Shown here in pieces: positions 32,379 through 41,466 of a DNA stretch of 64,000 nucleotides (its first letter is position 1; every line of letters begins with the position of its first letter). Position numbers and translations under genes: made by a program. The notes under the pieces were generated by a model. It did no database searches, had not been told where the DNA came from, and saw only the letters and a program-made list of their open reading frames with translations. Location: NCBI RefSeq assembly GCF_007990775.1, contig NZ_BJXB01000005.1, positions 62,001 to 126,000 on the forward strand, read 5' to 3'. The stretch comes from Deinococcus cellulosilyticus NBRC 106333 = KACC 11606 (GTDB lineage Bacteria; Deinococcota; Deinococci; Deinococcales; Deinococcaceae).

Positions 32379-34605
32379 AGAAATTGGCGTTTCTGGGATT
32401 GATTTCGACCCGCACGCGGGCTTTCCAGCGTTCATCCATGTGCTCAAGCAGGGTTTTCAGGCGTGTTTCGTTTTCAGCCCTCAGCAGCAGGTGGGTGAGA
32501 AACAGCCCCCTGACCTTGCCAATCGGAGCGGGGGCAGGCCCAAGCACCTCTTCTGCATCTGCACCTTTTGAGATCAGGTGCTTCTGGATTTCATCTGCGA
32601 CACTTTCAGAGCGGGTTTTGTCCCTGGAGGCCACCTCCACCTGTGCGAGCAGGCTGTAAGGGGGGTATTTCAGGAGTTCGCGTCTGGAGAGGTCCTTGAG
32701 GGGGAACTCATCTGCAGGCTGGGGTTCAGTGACCGCCAGCAGTGCTGCATGGAAGGCCTGGAAGGTCTGCACCACCAGCAGAGGAGCCCGTCTGGGGTGC
32801 CATTCCAGCAGTTGCCGGAGCAGCTTGTGGTAGCGCTCATCGGTGCGGAAGTCGGAATACCCCAGCCAGCTGTCTGCCAGCGTTAAACTGACCAGGGCAA
32901 GTTCTGGTGGGGCCTTTTCCTGCAGCAGGGCCTGGGTGCCGATCACGATGCCGGGGTGTCCCTCGTAGATGGGCCGCAGGTCGTCCTGATGGTCCTTGTC
33001 GTAGCGGTAGACCGCAAAACCCGGCAGAAGCTGTCTGGTTTCCTGCAAGATCCATTCGGTGCCGGGGCCTTTGGGTTGCCAGATGGCCCCTTTGCATTTG
33101 GGGCAGGTGCTCGGTGGGCTTTCACGGTAGCCGCACTGGTGGCACTGCATCAGGCGGGTGCCCTGATGGAATTTCAGAGGCACGTCGCAGTGTTTGCAGA
33201 AGGGAATGTAGCCACAGGCCCGACAGCGGATCAGGGCACTGTAGCCCTTGCGTGGAGCAAAAAGCACGGCCTGTCTGCCCCGTTCGGCCACCTGGGTGAG
33301 GACTTTGCGCAGGTCCTGTGAGAGGGGATAGCCTTCCAGTGCGGGTTTCATGTGCTGCATGGAGAGGGGGCCTGTTTCAGGCTGACTGGAGTCCTCAGCG
33401 TAATTGACCACATGCACGCGGGTTTTGGAGGGGGGAAGGACCTTTCCCTCAAACCTCAGGCTTTCCACGGCAGGCACGGAGCCCGAGTACAGCAGCAGGC
33501 TTTCCCGTTGTTCTGAGAGCTTTGCAGCCAGGTCTGGAATGAACACCCTGGAACCAGAGAGCAGTTTGTAGGCATCACTTCCCTCTTCCTCAATGATGAT
33601 CAGGCTCAGGGAGGGGAAGGGAAGCCCCATCGCCCCGTAGGTGCCAATCACCAGTTTGCAGTGTCCATCCCGCACCTGCTGCCAGATGTGTTCGCGTTGC
33701 AGGGCGTTCAGGGTGCCAGAGTAGCACTGGGCTCCGATGTGGGACAGGGCCTGCCATGCCCGTTCCAGACGGTAGGTGTCTGGAGTGAGGTACAGCACCC
33801 CTGTTTCCAGATGCTGCTCGATGAGGGTTTTGAGGTGCTGAAAACGCTCAATGGGGTGCCCACCATGCAGGCGGTAAATGCCCTTTTCTGGCACCTCCCA
33901 TGCTGCTTTTTTGAGGTTGCGTTCCTGCACTGGCACACACTCGGGGGGCCCTGCAGGACGTTCAAAGGCCTCTGCCCAGCCTCTGGAGAGCACCCCTGAG
34001 ACCACACTGGTGCTGACCTCTGCCTGTCTGGCCCACTCGGCGAGGGATGGAACTTCTTTGATGGAGAGCAGGGTCTTCCAGGCCTGTTTCTGTTTGGGGG
34101 TGAGTTTGCCTTCTCCTTCCAGACGGCCCCTGTAGGCGAGTTCGGTGCGGATGGGGAACTCAAAGCGTTCTTCCAAGAGCCCCTGTTCCCGCACCTGATC
34201 GAGTACCCCGGAGTCGTTGTGGTAAAGGCTCCAGTCTGCAGGGAGGTCCAGATCAAAGGCTGTGAGATCTGCACCCTCGACGGGTTTCACAAAGTGCTTC
34301 AAATGGGGTTCCCAGCCGCAGGTGATCAGGTCGCAGTACAGCAGACCCAGCGGTGTGCCACTGAGGGTTTCATACGTTTTGAGGGTTTGAATGAGCGTGG
34401 GATGCACCCACAGGTCGAGCACCTGAATCACTTCTCTGAGCCTGTGGGTGTGGGCCTGACCTTCGGCCACCACGATGCCAATTTTGATGCTTCCCTGCCA
34501 GGGCACCACCACACGGTGTCCGAGGGGAAGTTCACCCTGAAAGCCGTGTGGTGGCAGAAAATCCAGCGCAGGAATGGGGAGGGGAAGCGCAACCAGCCAG
34601 GACAT
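32377..34605 (-). CDS. priA: primosomal protein PriA, helicase motifs degenerate
   Basis: 742 residues with PriA architecture: N-terminal DNA-binding domain, helicase lobes and the zinc-binding insertion with eight Cys (461, 464, 470, 473, 488, 491, 501, 504). The Walker A loop is lost (RLHGGHPIERF around residues 245-255, no GKT) and the DEEH box is EEEG (around 339-342), so it should not hydrolyse ATP. This matches the D. radiodurans PriA, reported as a pseudohelicase. It probably loads the replisome at repaired forks through protein contacts. The ATG is 7 nt after TAGAAT (34613-34618), so the message is leaderless. Confidence 0.94.
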   Translation of the reverse strand: MSWLVALPLPIPALDFLPPHGFQGELPLGHRVVVPWQGSIKIGIVVAEGQAHTHRLREVIQVLDLWVHPTLIQTLKTYETLSGTPLGLLYCDLITCGWEPHLKHFVKPVEGADLTAFDLDLPADWSLYHNDSGVLDQVREQGLLEERFEFPIRTELAYRGRLEGEGKLTPKQKQAWKTLLSIKEVPSLAEWARQAEVSTSVVSGVLSRGWAEAFERPAGPPECVPVQERNLKKAAWEVPEKGIYRLHGGHPIERFQHLKTLIEQHLETGVLYLTPDTYRLERAWQALSHIGAQCYSGTLNALQREHIWQQVRDGHCKLVIGTYGAMGLPFPSLSLIIIEEEGSDAYKLLSGSRVFIPDLAAKLSEQRESLLLYSGSVPAVESLRFEGKVLPPSKTRVHVVNYAEDSSQPETGPLSMQHMKPALEGYPLSQDLRKVLTQVAERGRQAVLFAPRKGYSALIRCRACGYIPFCKHCDVPLKFHQGTRLMQCHQCGYRESPPSTCPKCKGAIWQPKGPGTEWILQETRQLLPGFAVYRYDKDHQDDLRPIYEGHPGIVIGTQALLQEKAPPELALVSLTLADSWLGYSDFRTDERYHKLLRQLLEWHPRRAPLLVVQTFQAFHAALLAVTEPQPADEFPLKDLSRRELLKYPPYSLLAQVEVASRDKTRSESVADEIQKHLISKGADAEEVLGPAPAPIGKVRGLFLTHLLLRAENETRLKTLLEHMDERWKARVRVEINPRNANF

Positions 34606-34664
34606 GTTTATGATTCTAGCGTAAAGACGGAGGCCAATTCAGTAGCAACTATACTTATGGACAT

Positions 34665-35609
34665 TCAGTAGGCCGTGTGGGTGACCTGATAGCCCCGTGC
34701 TTTCAGGTACTCGGTCACGCTGCGCACCGCCAGTTTGACCCCCTCGGTGATGAGTGGACTGCCAAACTTTGCGGTCTTGACCAGGGTGGTGCCGTCCTCG
34801 CGGGGGGTGACCTGCACCAGCACCTCCTGGGTCAGGTGCTCCTCCTCGATGTGGGCCAGGAACACGTAACCATCGTTGCGCAGGTTCCTGAAGACATCCA
34901 GCAGGATCACGGTGCGCTGTCCATAACGGTACACGGATTTTTCGAACTCGGTCAGGGCAGGGGAGGCCCCTGCAACAAGAATACTGTGGGGCATGTCATC
35001 CTCCGTGAACACCTGATAGGGTGCAATGTGCTTGTGTTTGATGGCCCGGAACCGCACATGATACACGTCAAAGCCCAGGTCCTGCCACTTCAGGGCATAC
35101 TTGGTCTGCAGGGCGGCAGCAGGAGGCTCACACTGGGTCAGCTCGTAAAGTTCGGTCTGACGGGCCTGCTCCAGGGCGAACTGGAAGTACTCCTCGTGGT
35201 CGGTGGTGAACCAGATCTCCCCACCGTCTTTCAGGCGACCTGAGACCAGCTCGAAAAACGGCACCTGCAAGAGGCGGTTGTGCTCGTGTTTGGGCCAGGG
35301 GTCCGGGAAATTGACATAAATTCGGTCCAGACCCCCTTCGGGGATCACCCCCTGCACCAGGGGTTCTGCATGCAGTTTGGTGAGGATGGCGTTCTGGATT
35401 CCGGCATCCCGCAGCTTCTTTTCGGCTTTGAGCAGGCTGACTCCGGAGATCTCGACCCCCAGATAGTTGGCAGGCTCTGCCTGGACCTGCTGGGTCCAGA
35501 AGCGGCCATCGCCAAAACCGATCTCCAGGTGCCAGGGGAGGTCCGGGGTCTCGGGATACAGACGTTCTTTGACATCTGGAAAACGGAATTCTGCAGGCCT
35601 GAAGATCAT
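34665..35609 (-). CDS. trmB: tRNA (guanine-N7-)-methyltransferase with long C-terminal extension
   Basis: 314 residues, about 100 more than typical TrmB. SAM-binding motif WHLEIGFGDGRFW and the family signature NFPDPWPKHEHNRLL are present in the first 120 residues. The extra C-terminal part (after about residue 215, FTEDDMPHS...) is a known feature of Deinococcus-Thermus TrmB. It methylates G46 of tRNA. The start overlaps the stop of the FAD gene (ATGA), so the two are translated together. Confidence 0.94.
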   Translation of the reverse strand: MIFRPAEFRFPDVKERLYPETPDLPWHLEIGFGDGRFWTQQVQAEPANYLGVEISGVSLLKAEKKLRDAGIQNAILTKLHAEPLVQGVIPEGGLDRIYVNFPDPWPKHEHNRLLQVPFFELVSGRLKDGGEIWFTTDHEEYFQFALEQARQTELYELTQCEPPAAALQTKYALKWQDLGFDVYHVRFRAIKHKHIAPYQVFTEDDMPHSILVAGASPALTEFEKSVYRYGQRTVILLDVFRNLRNDGYVFLAHIEEEHLTQEVLVQVTPREDGTTLVKTAKFGSPLITEGVKLAVRSVTEYLKARGYQVTHTAY

Positions 35610-36328
35610 TTCAGCACCTCTGCAAGGGTCATGGCGTCCCGGGTGACACTCTGGTAGGTGTGGTCTCCTGCAACACAGCGACCCAGGGCATGGAGTCCGG
35701 GCATCCGTTTCAGCTGGAAACCCTCAAGTTCACTGGTGCTCAGGGTTTGGAAAGTCACGGTGTAAGGCACAGCTTCACCTGTTTCCGGGGACTGCTGGGT
35801 GACCTCGGAGAATTCAAAGCCTTTGTCCAGCAGGTCCTGATGCAGAAAACCATAAGCAATTTCAGAGAGCCGTCCAGATTCCTCGGTGATCTGTCCGATG
35901 GTGAGCCTGGCGTCCAGAAAGCTGCCCACGGCCAGCACCACTTTTCTGGCCAGACGCTCCGGGCCTTCCCAGGTGCTCAGGTGGAAGAGGTCATTGTGGG
36001 CCAGTCCAGTCACGCAGGACTGCAGCAGGTGAATGCCCGGTGTCAGTTCCAGGGTCTGTTTCACATTGCGGTGGAACACCCACAGGCTGCGGTCTGGCAG
36101 GGATTTCTCCAGGGACATCTGCATCAGGGAGCCTGCAGGAAATTCTTCCTGTACGGTGGGGTGAAACAGATTGCCCACACTGTCGAGGCTCTGGGTGACC
36201 AGCAGCACATCCTGTCCGGCCTGTGCCAGATGCCAGGCCAGTTCGCTGCCAGCAAGTCCCGCACCTATCACAGCCACATCGTACACGTGACCGGTGTGAG
36301 GGAAGGAACGGGGGGTGGAAGTCAACAT
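35606..36328 (-). CDS. FAD-dependent oxidoreductase related to TrmFO/MnmG
   Basis: 240 residues. N-terminal dinucleotide-binding motif VYDVAVIGAGLAGSELAWHLA and a C-terminal FAD segment ALGRCVAGDHTYQSV. The layout recalls the GidA/TrmFO family, but it is about half their length and lacks the methyl-transfer domain, so its reaction is unknown. The ATG at 36328 is 9 nt after TATGAT and has GGAG 5 nt upstream. It is the first gene of a two-gene unit with trmB, so a role in tRNA modification is an inference. Confidence 0.75.
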   Translation of the reverse strand: MLTSTPRSFPHTGHVYDVAVIGAGLAGSELAWHLAQAGQDVLLVTQSLDSVGNLFHPTVQEEFPAGSLMQMSLEKSLPDRSLWVFHRNVKQTLELTPGIHLLQSCVTGLAHNDLFHLSTWEGPERLARKVVLAVGSFLDARLTIGQITEESGRLSEIAYGFLHQDLLDKGFEFSEVTQQSPETGEAVPYTVTFQTLSTSELEGFQLKRMPGLHALGRCVAGDHTYQSVTRDAMTLAEVLK

Positions 36329-36399
36329 CAGTTCTCCATCATACTGCTTTCGGTCAGAAGGAATGAGGGGCAGGGAAGTGCATCTTTCAACTGATAGAG

Positions 36400-36430
36400 A
36401 TTGAATCCAGGACAACGATCTGGATTCAAT
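36400..36430. promoter_or_regulatory. 11-bp inverted repeat between divergent genes
   Basis: ATTGAATCCAG (36400-36410) and CTGGATTCAAT (36420-36430), 9 bp apart. It lies between the FAD gene and the diguanylate cyclase gene, upstream of a TATACT -10 box (36468-36473). It could bind a dimeric regulator of either gene. Confidence 0.5.
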
Positions 36431-36492
36431 TCAGTTTCAATTCAGGAAATCGAGAGACTTCTCAGGCTATACTGTAAACCATCTTCCCTTTG

Positions 36493-37716
36493 ATGCCTGC
36501 ACCTTCCCCCGGAGATGAACGGTGGTGGAGCATGATGCACAAAACCCTGTCCCAGCGCATTCTGGATGAGAGCGTGGATCGACTGTATGAACAGGTCAGA
36601 CAGTCAGTGGTGGTGACGTTCATTGCCATTTTGCTCTTTGCCTCTGCGCTGTATCACACCCAGCCCCTGCTCACCCTGTACTGGGCTCTGGGCATGCTGC
36701 TGCACAGCTTTTTTCATGCCCAGTCGGTGTTTGGCTACCCGAAAGTCAGGCATTTTCATTCCACAGAGCACTGGCTTGTACGGGAGTTTTCTTACACCAT
36801 CACACTGGGGATGGGATGGGCCATTTTCACCATGATCTATTTCCGGCCCGAGGCCACAGAAGACTTTTACCTGATGCTGGTCTTCATTGTGGCAGTGGTT
36901 TCGGGCAGTGTGGTGACTTACGCTGCCGTGACCCTGATCTATCCGGTGATGGTGTGCTTCATTCTGATCCCCCTCACCCTCAGGCTGGCCCTGACCGCAC
37001 CGCAGCATGAGCACCATGTCTTTCTGGCGCTGGGGTTTCTGATCTACACCGGGGTCCTCATCAAATACCACCAGCAGGCCCACGCCATCTCCAGGAAGGC
37101 CATCGAACTGTACTTGCAGCAGGGCATTTTGCTGGAAGAACTGCACCGTTTCAAGGAACAGTTGCAGGTCAGCAATGAACAGCTGACGGTGGTGAATGGC
37201 CACCTGCAATCTGCACTGGGACGCAGCCACAGACTGGCCTTCAATGATGCCCTCACCGGGTGTTTCAACCGCCGGGCTTTTGTGGAGCACCTGCGGGCGT
37301 ACGCCTCGCCGTACGCTCAGGCTGAGCTGTGCGTGATCATGATGGACCTTGACCATTTCAAGCGCATCAACGACCAGAAAGGGCACCTGTTCGGCGACCA
37401 TGTGCTGAAGGTGCTGGCAGCCCGCATCCAGATGCAGCTCAGACCGGACGACATTCTGGCTCGCTATGGGGGTGAAGAATTTGTCTGTCTGCTGCCGGGA
37501 ACCAGCCTTGCAGAGGCTCGCGATTTTGCAGAGACCATCCGCAAGGCAGTGGCAGGTACCCCCATCCGGGACGATCAGCACGTCCAGCACATCACCATTT
37601 CCATGGGGGTGGCAAAATACCTGCCGCCAGAAGACCCCCAGGAAACCGTGAATCGGGCAGATCAGGCCCTGTACCGGGCCAAAAGGGAAGGTCGGGACCG
37701 GGTGGTGGTCACCTGA
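36493..37716 (+). CDS. membrane-bound diguanylate cyclase (GGDEF)
   Basis: 407 residues. Five or six membrane helices (about residues 35-200), a coiled linker (IELYLQQGILLEELHRFKEQ) and a GGDEF domain with intact RYGGEEF and the inhibitory RxxD site (RPDD) five residues earlier; MMDLDHFKRINDQKGH is the metal-binding motif. It should make c-di-GMP and be product-inhibited. TATACT (36468-36473) is the -10 box. The start at 36493 has no Shine-Dalgarno; a Met at 36535 is an alternative. Confidence 0.92.
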   Translation: MPAPSPGDERWWSMMHKTLSQRILDESVDRLYEQVRQSVVVTFIAILLFASALYHTQPLLTLYWALGMLLHSFFHAQSVFGYPKVRHFHSTEHWLVREFSYTITLGMGWAIFTMIYFRPEATEDFYLMLVFIVAVVSGSVVTYAAVTLIYPVMVCFILIPLTLRLALTAPQHEHHVFLALGFLIYTGVLIKYHQQAHAISRKAIELYLQQGILLEELHRFKEQLQVSNEQLTVVNGHLQSALGRSHRLAFNDALTGCFNRRAFVEHLRAYASPYAQAELCVIMMDLDHFKRINDQKGHLFGDHVLKVLAARIQMQLRPDDILARYGGEEFVCLLPGTSLAEARDFAETIRKAVAGTPIRDDQHVQHITISMGVAKYLPPEDPQETVNRADQALYRAKREGRDRVVVT

Positions 37717-38979
37717 TCATCGGGCAGGCAGGTGCTGCAGGGAGAGCCCGACGGCAGTGCGGGGTTTGAACCCCTCCCAGTACGAATCGCCCGTGCCTTC
37801 ACTGGATTTTTCGGTGAGGTTCAGGTATTTCTGCAGGTCCGTCTGGCCTTTTAAGTGCTGCCCAAGGAAGGCTGTGGCAAAGTGGGCCAGGATGTTGTTC
37901 ATCTTCACCGTGTCCCAGGCTGCCTCAGCGTAGCTCTCGAACAGCGGAAAGTTGCTGTAGGTCTCCAGAGGGGCAGGCATGGGTGCAGCAGCGTTGTGGT
38001 TGGCATTGTGGAAGGTCAGCAGGTAGCGGTCTGCATGGATGGCCTGCTCAAAGATGGCCTTTGTGCCCTTTTCATACCCCGAAACATCATCAATGTCTCC
38101 TGCCACAAAGAGGACAGGGGTCTTGATGCCCTCAAGGGTCTGGGCGTTCCAGAAGCCCACCTGCATCCCCCATGGGGCAATGGCTATGGCCGCTTTGATG
38201 CGCGGATCAATGGTTTTTGCATATTCTGGGTTGCTGGCAGCACGCAAGGCCAGGGCCTTGCTGGGTGGAGCAAACTGCAGGGTGGTGGCAAAATCGGTGA
38301 ATCCGCCTCCAATGGTGTTCACCACGCCATATCCGCCCATTGAGTACCCCACAAGTGCGGTGTTCTGCACATCCACAAGGCCGGACAGGAAACTCTGGCT
38401 GCCCTGGGCACTGAGTTTCGCAATTTCATTCAGCACAAAAAGTTGATCCAGAGGCCGGTTCATCAGGGTGCTCGCAAAGGCTTTCTGATCCCCAAAGGTG
38501 CTGTCGGTGTGGTCAATGGCAACCACCACGTAGCCCTTGCTGGCCAGATTCTCCGTGAGGTGACTGAGCAGGTAGCGGTTCCCTGGATATCCGTGTGACA
38601 CGATCACCAGCGGATAGGGGCCTTTCGCGGTTTGTGGGGTGGCATTCCGCACAGCCTTTCCATGAACCTGAATGGGAATGGAGGCATCACGGGTGGTGGT
38701 CTCGTAAACCCCTCCAGGCTTCTGCTCAGCGGTGAGGGCTGCTGGATACCAGACTTCCAGGGTGAGGGGGCGATCATAGGTGGGAATGGGGTTTCCTGCT
38801 GTGGCCTTGACAATGTCCAGTTGGTTGGGGTGAACCACATTCAGGGTCTGCACCCCGATCTGCAACTCTCCATAAGGCGCCAGTGCAGGGGAATCGGGGC
38901 GGATGGTGTCAATGCGGTTCTGTCCGAGGGCCATTCCAGTCAAAGCCAGCGCAGTGCTGACCAGCAAAGCCTTGTTCAT
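37717..38979 (-). CDS. secreted alpha/beta hydrolase
   Basis: 420 residues. Signal peptide (MNKALLVSTALALTGMALGQ), then VIVSHGYPGN (oxyanion loop), VGYSMGGYG (nucleophile Ser) and HNANHNAA (likely catalytic His). The fold and layout resemble the PAF-acetylhydrolase/dienelactone-type hydrolases that release short acyl groups. GGAGG is 5 nt before the ATG. Substrate unknown. It ends 1 bp from the diguanylate cyclase stop (convergent). Confidence 0.85.
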   Translation of the reverse strand: MNKALLVSTALALTGMALGQNRIDTIRPDSPALAPYGELQIGVQTLNVVHPNQLDIVKATAGNPIPTYDRPLTLEVWYPAALTAEQKPGGVYETTTRDASIPIQVHGKAVRNATPQTAKGPYPLVIVSHGYPGNRYLLSHLTENLASKGYVVVAIDHTDSTFGDQKAFASTLMNRPLDQLFVLNEIAKLSAQGSQSFLSGLVDVQNTALVGYSMGGYGVVNTIGGGFTDFATTLQFAPPSKALALRAASNPEYAKTIDPRIKAAIAIAPWGMQVGFWNAQTLEGIKTPVLFVAGDIDDVSGYEKGTKAIFEQAIHADRYLLTFHNANHNAAAPMPAPLETYSNFPLFESYAEAAWDTVKMNNILAHFATAFLGQHLKGQTDLQKYLNLTEKSSEGTGDSYWEGFKPRTAVGLSLQHLPAR

Positions 38980-39360
38980 GCTTGCCTCCAGTGATGTGTT
39001 TGTAATTTCATATCAGAAAAGACGATGATTTAAAAGAGATGCAATTTACAATATTTGATATAACTGAATTTTTCTTTTTTGGTAATTTGCTTATAATTGA
39101 AAGATTTAGAAAGAGGATGGAGTATTGATTTGAAACACTCTTTCATGTCTTAAAAATGGGAGGAGCAATGGGATGTCTTGCAGATGTACAGGACGTGCAG
39201 ATTCTGCAGGTCCATTGCGATTCTGGAAGACGGAAATCTGGCAGGAGATCTTGCGGAAAAGAAAATCTCTTTCGATTGTGCACGATTTTCAAAGCTTCTG
39301 AAATCTGCTGCTGCGCCAGATGACGCATGACCTGTCCGGGCACACTTGCTACCCTGAACC
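38980..39360. other. AT-rich intergenic region of 381 bp
   Basis: From 39000 to 39160 the DNA is much richer in A and T than its surroundings and holds TATAAT (39092-39097). This may be a strong promoter or an H-NS-like binding zone. A short open frame (39168-39323) is listed separately. Confidence 0.5.
39168..39323 (+). CDS. possible 51-residue Cys-rich small protein
   Basis: An ATG at 39168 with GGGAGGAGCA directly upstream opens a 51-codon frame ending TGA at 39321. The product is basic with seven Cys, three of them consecutive (ICCCAR) at the end. TATAAT at 39092-39097 could be its -10 box. No homologue is recognised; a reverse-strand frame overlaps the same DNA. The ribosome binding site is the main support. 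Confidence 0.3.
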   Translation: MGCLADVQDVQILQVHCDSGRRKSGRRSCGKENLFRLCTIFKASEICCCAR

Positions 39361-40164
39361 ATGCCTGTCCTTGAATTCACCCCGGAATCGGCCCCTCAAC
39401 TGACCAGCCATTATTTGCAAAAAGAAACAGAGCATGTGGTTCAGCTGGCGATCCTGTCCCATCTTCAGCGCTGGGAAGGGGCTTTTGTGCTGGCTCTGGA
39501 GCAGGAGGGACGCATTCTGGGGACCCTCATCCACTCTGCTTTTTTCCTGCTTGAGGCAGATTCTGCAGAGGTGGCCCGTGAACTGGCACGCGCTGCTTTC
39601 GCCCACAGGCCCCTCCCCAACAAGGTGCAGGGACCTGCAGCAGTCACAAAAGCTTTTGTGGAGGAGTGGACCAGGCTTTCAGGCAAAGCAGCCCATCTGG
39701 AGATGCATGAGCGCATCTATGACCTGACCACTGTGAACATGCCTCAGGGCATTCCAGGAAGGATGCGCAAAACCACACCTGCAGACGCCCCCACTCTTGC
39801 TGTGTGGGCAAAAGCCTTTGTGAAAGAGGCCGTTCATGAGACGCTCAGCGATGAGGAGGCACAGCAGGTTGCCGTCAGAGACAACCTTTACGTCTGGGAG
39901 GTGGAGGGCCAGATGGTCAGTCTGGCTGCAGCCAGTGGCAAAACCCCGAACGGCATCCGGGTGAATTTCGTGTACACCCCTCCAGAATTCCGGGGCAACC
40001 GCTACGCCTCGGCAAACGTGGCCACCCTTTCCCAGCATTTGCTGGAGAGTGGGAACCAGTTCTGTGCCCTGTTCACCGACCTGTCCAACCCCACCTCGAA
40101 TGCCATCTACCAGCGCATCGGGTACCGTCCGGTGATCGATGTGGACAAATACCAGCTGGAGTGA
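39361..40164 (+). CDS. GNAT family N-acetyltransferase, two-domain
   Basis: 267 residues. The C-terminal GNAT motif A is VNFVYTPPEFRGNRYASANV and motif B is LSNPTSNAIYQRIGYRPV. The N-terminal half (about 130 residues) is a degenerate acetyltransferase-like domain. The acceptor is unknown. TACCCT (39350-39355) is 5 nt before the ATG, so it is probably leaderless. Confidence 0.88.
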   Translation: MPVLEFTPESAPQLTSHYLQKETEHVVQLAILSHLQRWEGAFVLALEQEGRILGTLIHSAFFLLEADSAEVARELARAAFAHRPLPNKVQGPAAVTKAFVEEWTRLSGKAAHLEMHERIYDLTTVNMPQGIPGRMRKTTPADAPTLAVWAKAFVKEAVHETLSDEEAQQVAVRDNLYVWEVEGQMVSLAAASGKTPNGIRVNFVYTPPEFRGNRYASANVATLSQHLLESGNQFCALFTDLSNPTSNAIYQRIGYRPVIDVDKYQLE

Positions 40165-40219
40165 CCTGCTCAACAGAAAGAACCTGTGTCGCAGCACAGG
40201 TTCTTTCCAGCATCTTGAT

Positions 40220-40915
40220 TCATCCCACAGGCACAGCACCAAGCACCTGGGTGGGGGTTGGACTGCCCCCTCTGGGCTCCAGGCTCACGGCGATGGCTTC
40301 ATAGCCTGTGGTGTTCACCTCGAAGGTTCTTGAGGAAATCACCCCCAGGGAAACAGGCTTTCCTCCTTGAATCCCCCAGACCTGATAGCTCTTCTGGGCA
40401 TCTGCCTTCTGGTTCATGATCACCAGGGCCTGACCGTCCTGATGGAAGGCCACCGAGGCGATCTGGGTCTGGTTTTCAAGCCTCAGGGGTTTCACCACCT
40501 GATTCTGTTCCAGCCAGCTTTCAATCAGGCGGGTCTGCTGGTTCTCCTGATAGATTCCCAGACCATACCATCCTCCTGCGAGGACCAGCACCAGGGCGGC
40601 GGCCCAGCCGACAAACATGGGCAGCAAAGATCTTCTGGGTGCAGAGGGCTGTGGTGCAGCAGGAGGGATGGGTTGTTCTGTTCCTGCCTCCACAGAGGCT
40701 CTGGGCTCCAGCCGGGCCTGAATGCTGTCCCAGCTGTCCGGGTTCACCGGGATGGCTGGAAGCTCTTCTGCCATCTGGAAGAGGGCTTCTTGAAGTTCTG
40801 CCACTTCGCGCCGTGCCGATTCAGAGGATTGCAGATGCTGCTCGATCTCCTGCATCTCATGGGGCTCGAGTTGCCCGAGCACATAATCCGCAAGTTGTTC
40901 TCGGGTGTATTTCAT
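40220..40915 (-). CDS. anti-sigma factor, RskA type
   Basis: 231 residues. The N-terminal domain (YTREQLADYVLGQLEPHEMQEIEQHLQS) is an anti-sigma fold without the zinc-binding Cys, followed by a Pro-rich linker, one transmembrane helix (FVGWAAALVLVLAGGWYGL) and an extracytoplasmic RskA-like domain (ASVAFHQDGQALVIMNQ). It should hold the co-encoded sigma factor at the membrane until a signal arrives. Start overlaps the sigma stop by ATGA. Confidence 0.9.
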   Translation of the reverse strand: MKYTREQLADYVLGQLEPHEMQEIEQHLQSSESARREVAELQEALFQMAEELPAIPVNPDSWDSIQARLEPRASVEAGTEQPIPPAAPQPSAPRRSLLPMFVGWAAALVLVLAGGWYGLGIYQENQQTRLIESWLEQNQVVKPLRLENQTQIASVAFHQDGQALVIMNQKADAQKSYQVWGIQGGKPVSLGVISSRTFEVNTTGYEAIAVSLEPRGGSPTPTQVLGAVPVG

Positions 40916-41466
40916 GCGCCCTCCAGGGTGGCTTTCAGTTTCAGGAGCGCCCGTCTCAGCCTGCTTTTCAGGGTGCCCAGCGCCATTCCGGTGTGTTCCA
41001 CCAGTTCACTGTGGGTGTACCCGTCGTAAAAAGCCAGTTCCAGAAGTTTGCGGTCTGTGGGTTCCAGGGTGGTCAGGGCTTTTTCGACCACGATTTTATC
41101 ATCCTGGTGTTGCACCTCTGCGGAAAGGGTCTCGGTCTCTGGATCATGGATGTCCCATTCCTCCACTTTCTGGGGCCTGGAGGTCCGGGTTCGCAGCCGC
41201 TCCAGACACATCTTGTGGGCAATTCCGCACAGGTAGGTTTTCACTGCGCCCTTTGAAGGGTCGTAGCTTCCTGCCTTGTTGTAGAGCGTCACAAAAGCGT
41301 CCTGCATGACTTCCTCGGCATCTTCCAGACTGGAGAGCATTCGAAAAGCGATGGCCTTGATGGTCGGACCGAGGTCGCTCAGGAGCTCCCTCAGGGCTTC
41401 CTGATCGCCATGCTGGATGCGCATCAGAAGCTGGGTGTGGAGTTCGGTGCTCGTCGGATCATTCAC
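40912..41466 (-). CDS. ECF-family RNA polymerase sigma factor
   Basis: 184 residues. Region 2 (AEEVMQDAFVTLYNKAGSYDP, with the DAEEVMQDAF core) and region 4 (LELAFYDGYTHSELVEHTGMALGTLKSRLRRALLKL) are clear. The start is the GTG at 41466, because TAGACT (41474-41479) is 7 nt upstream; the longer frame to 41637 would contain this promoter. It is coupled to the RskA-like anti-sigma factor and divergent from tatA. Confidence 0.9.
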   Translation of the reverse strand: MNDPTSTELHTQLLMRIQHGDQEALRELLSDLGPTIKAIAFRMLSSLEDAEEVMQDAFVTLYNKAGSYDPSKGAVKTYLCGIAHKMCLERLRTRTSRPQKVEEWDIHDPETETLSAEVQHQDDKIVVEKALTTLEPTDRKLLELAFYDGYTHSELVEHTGMALGTLKSRLRRALLKLKATLEGA

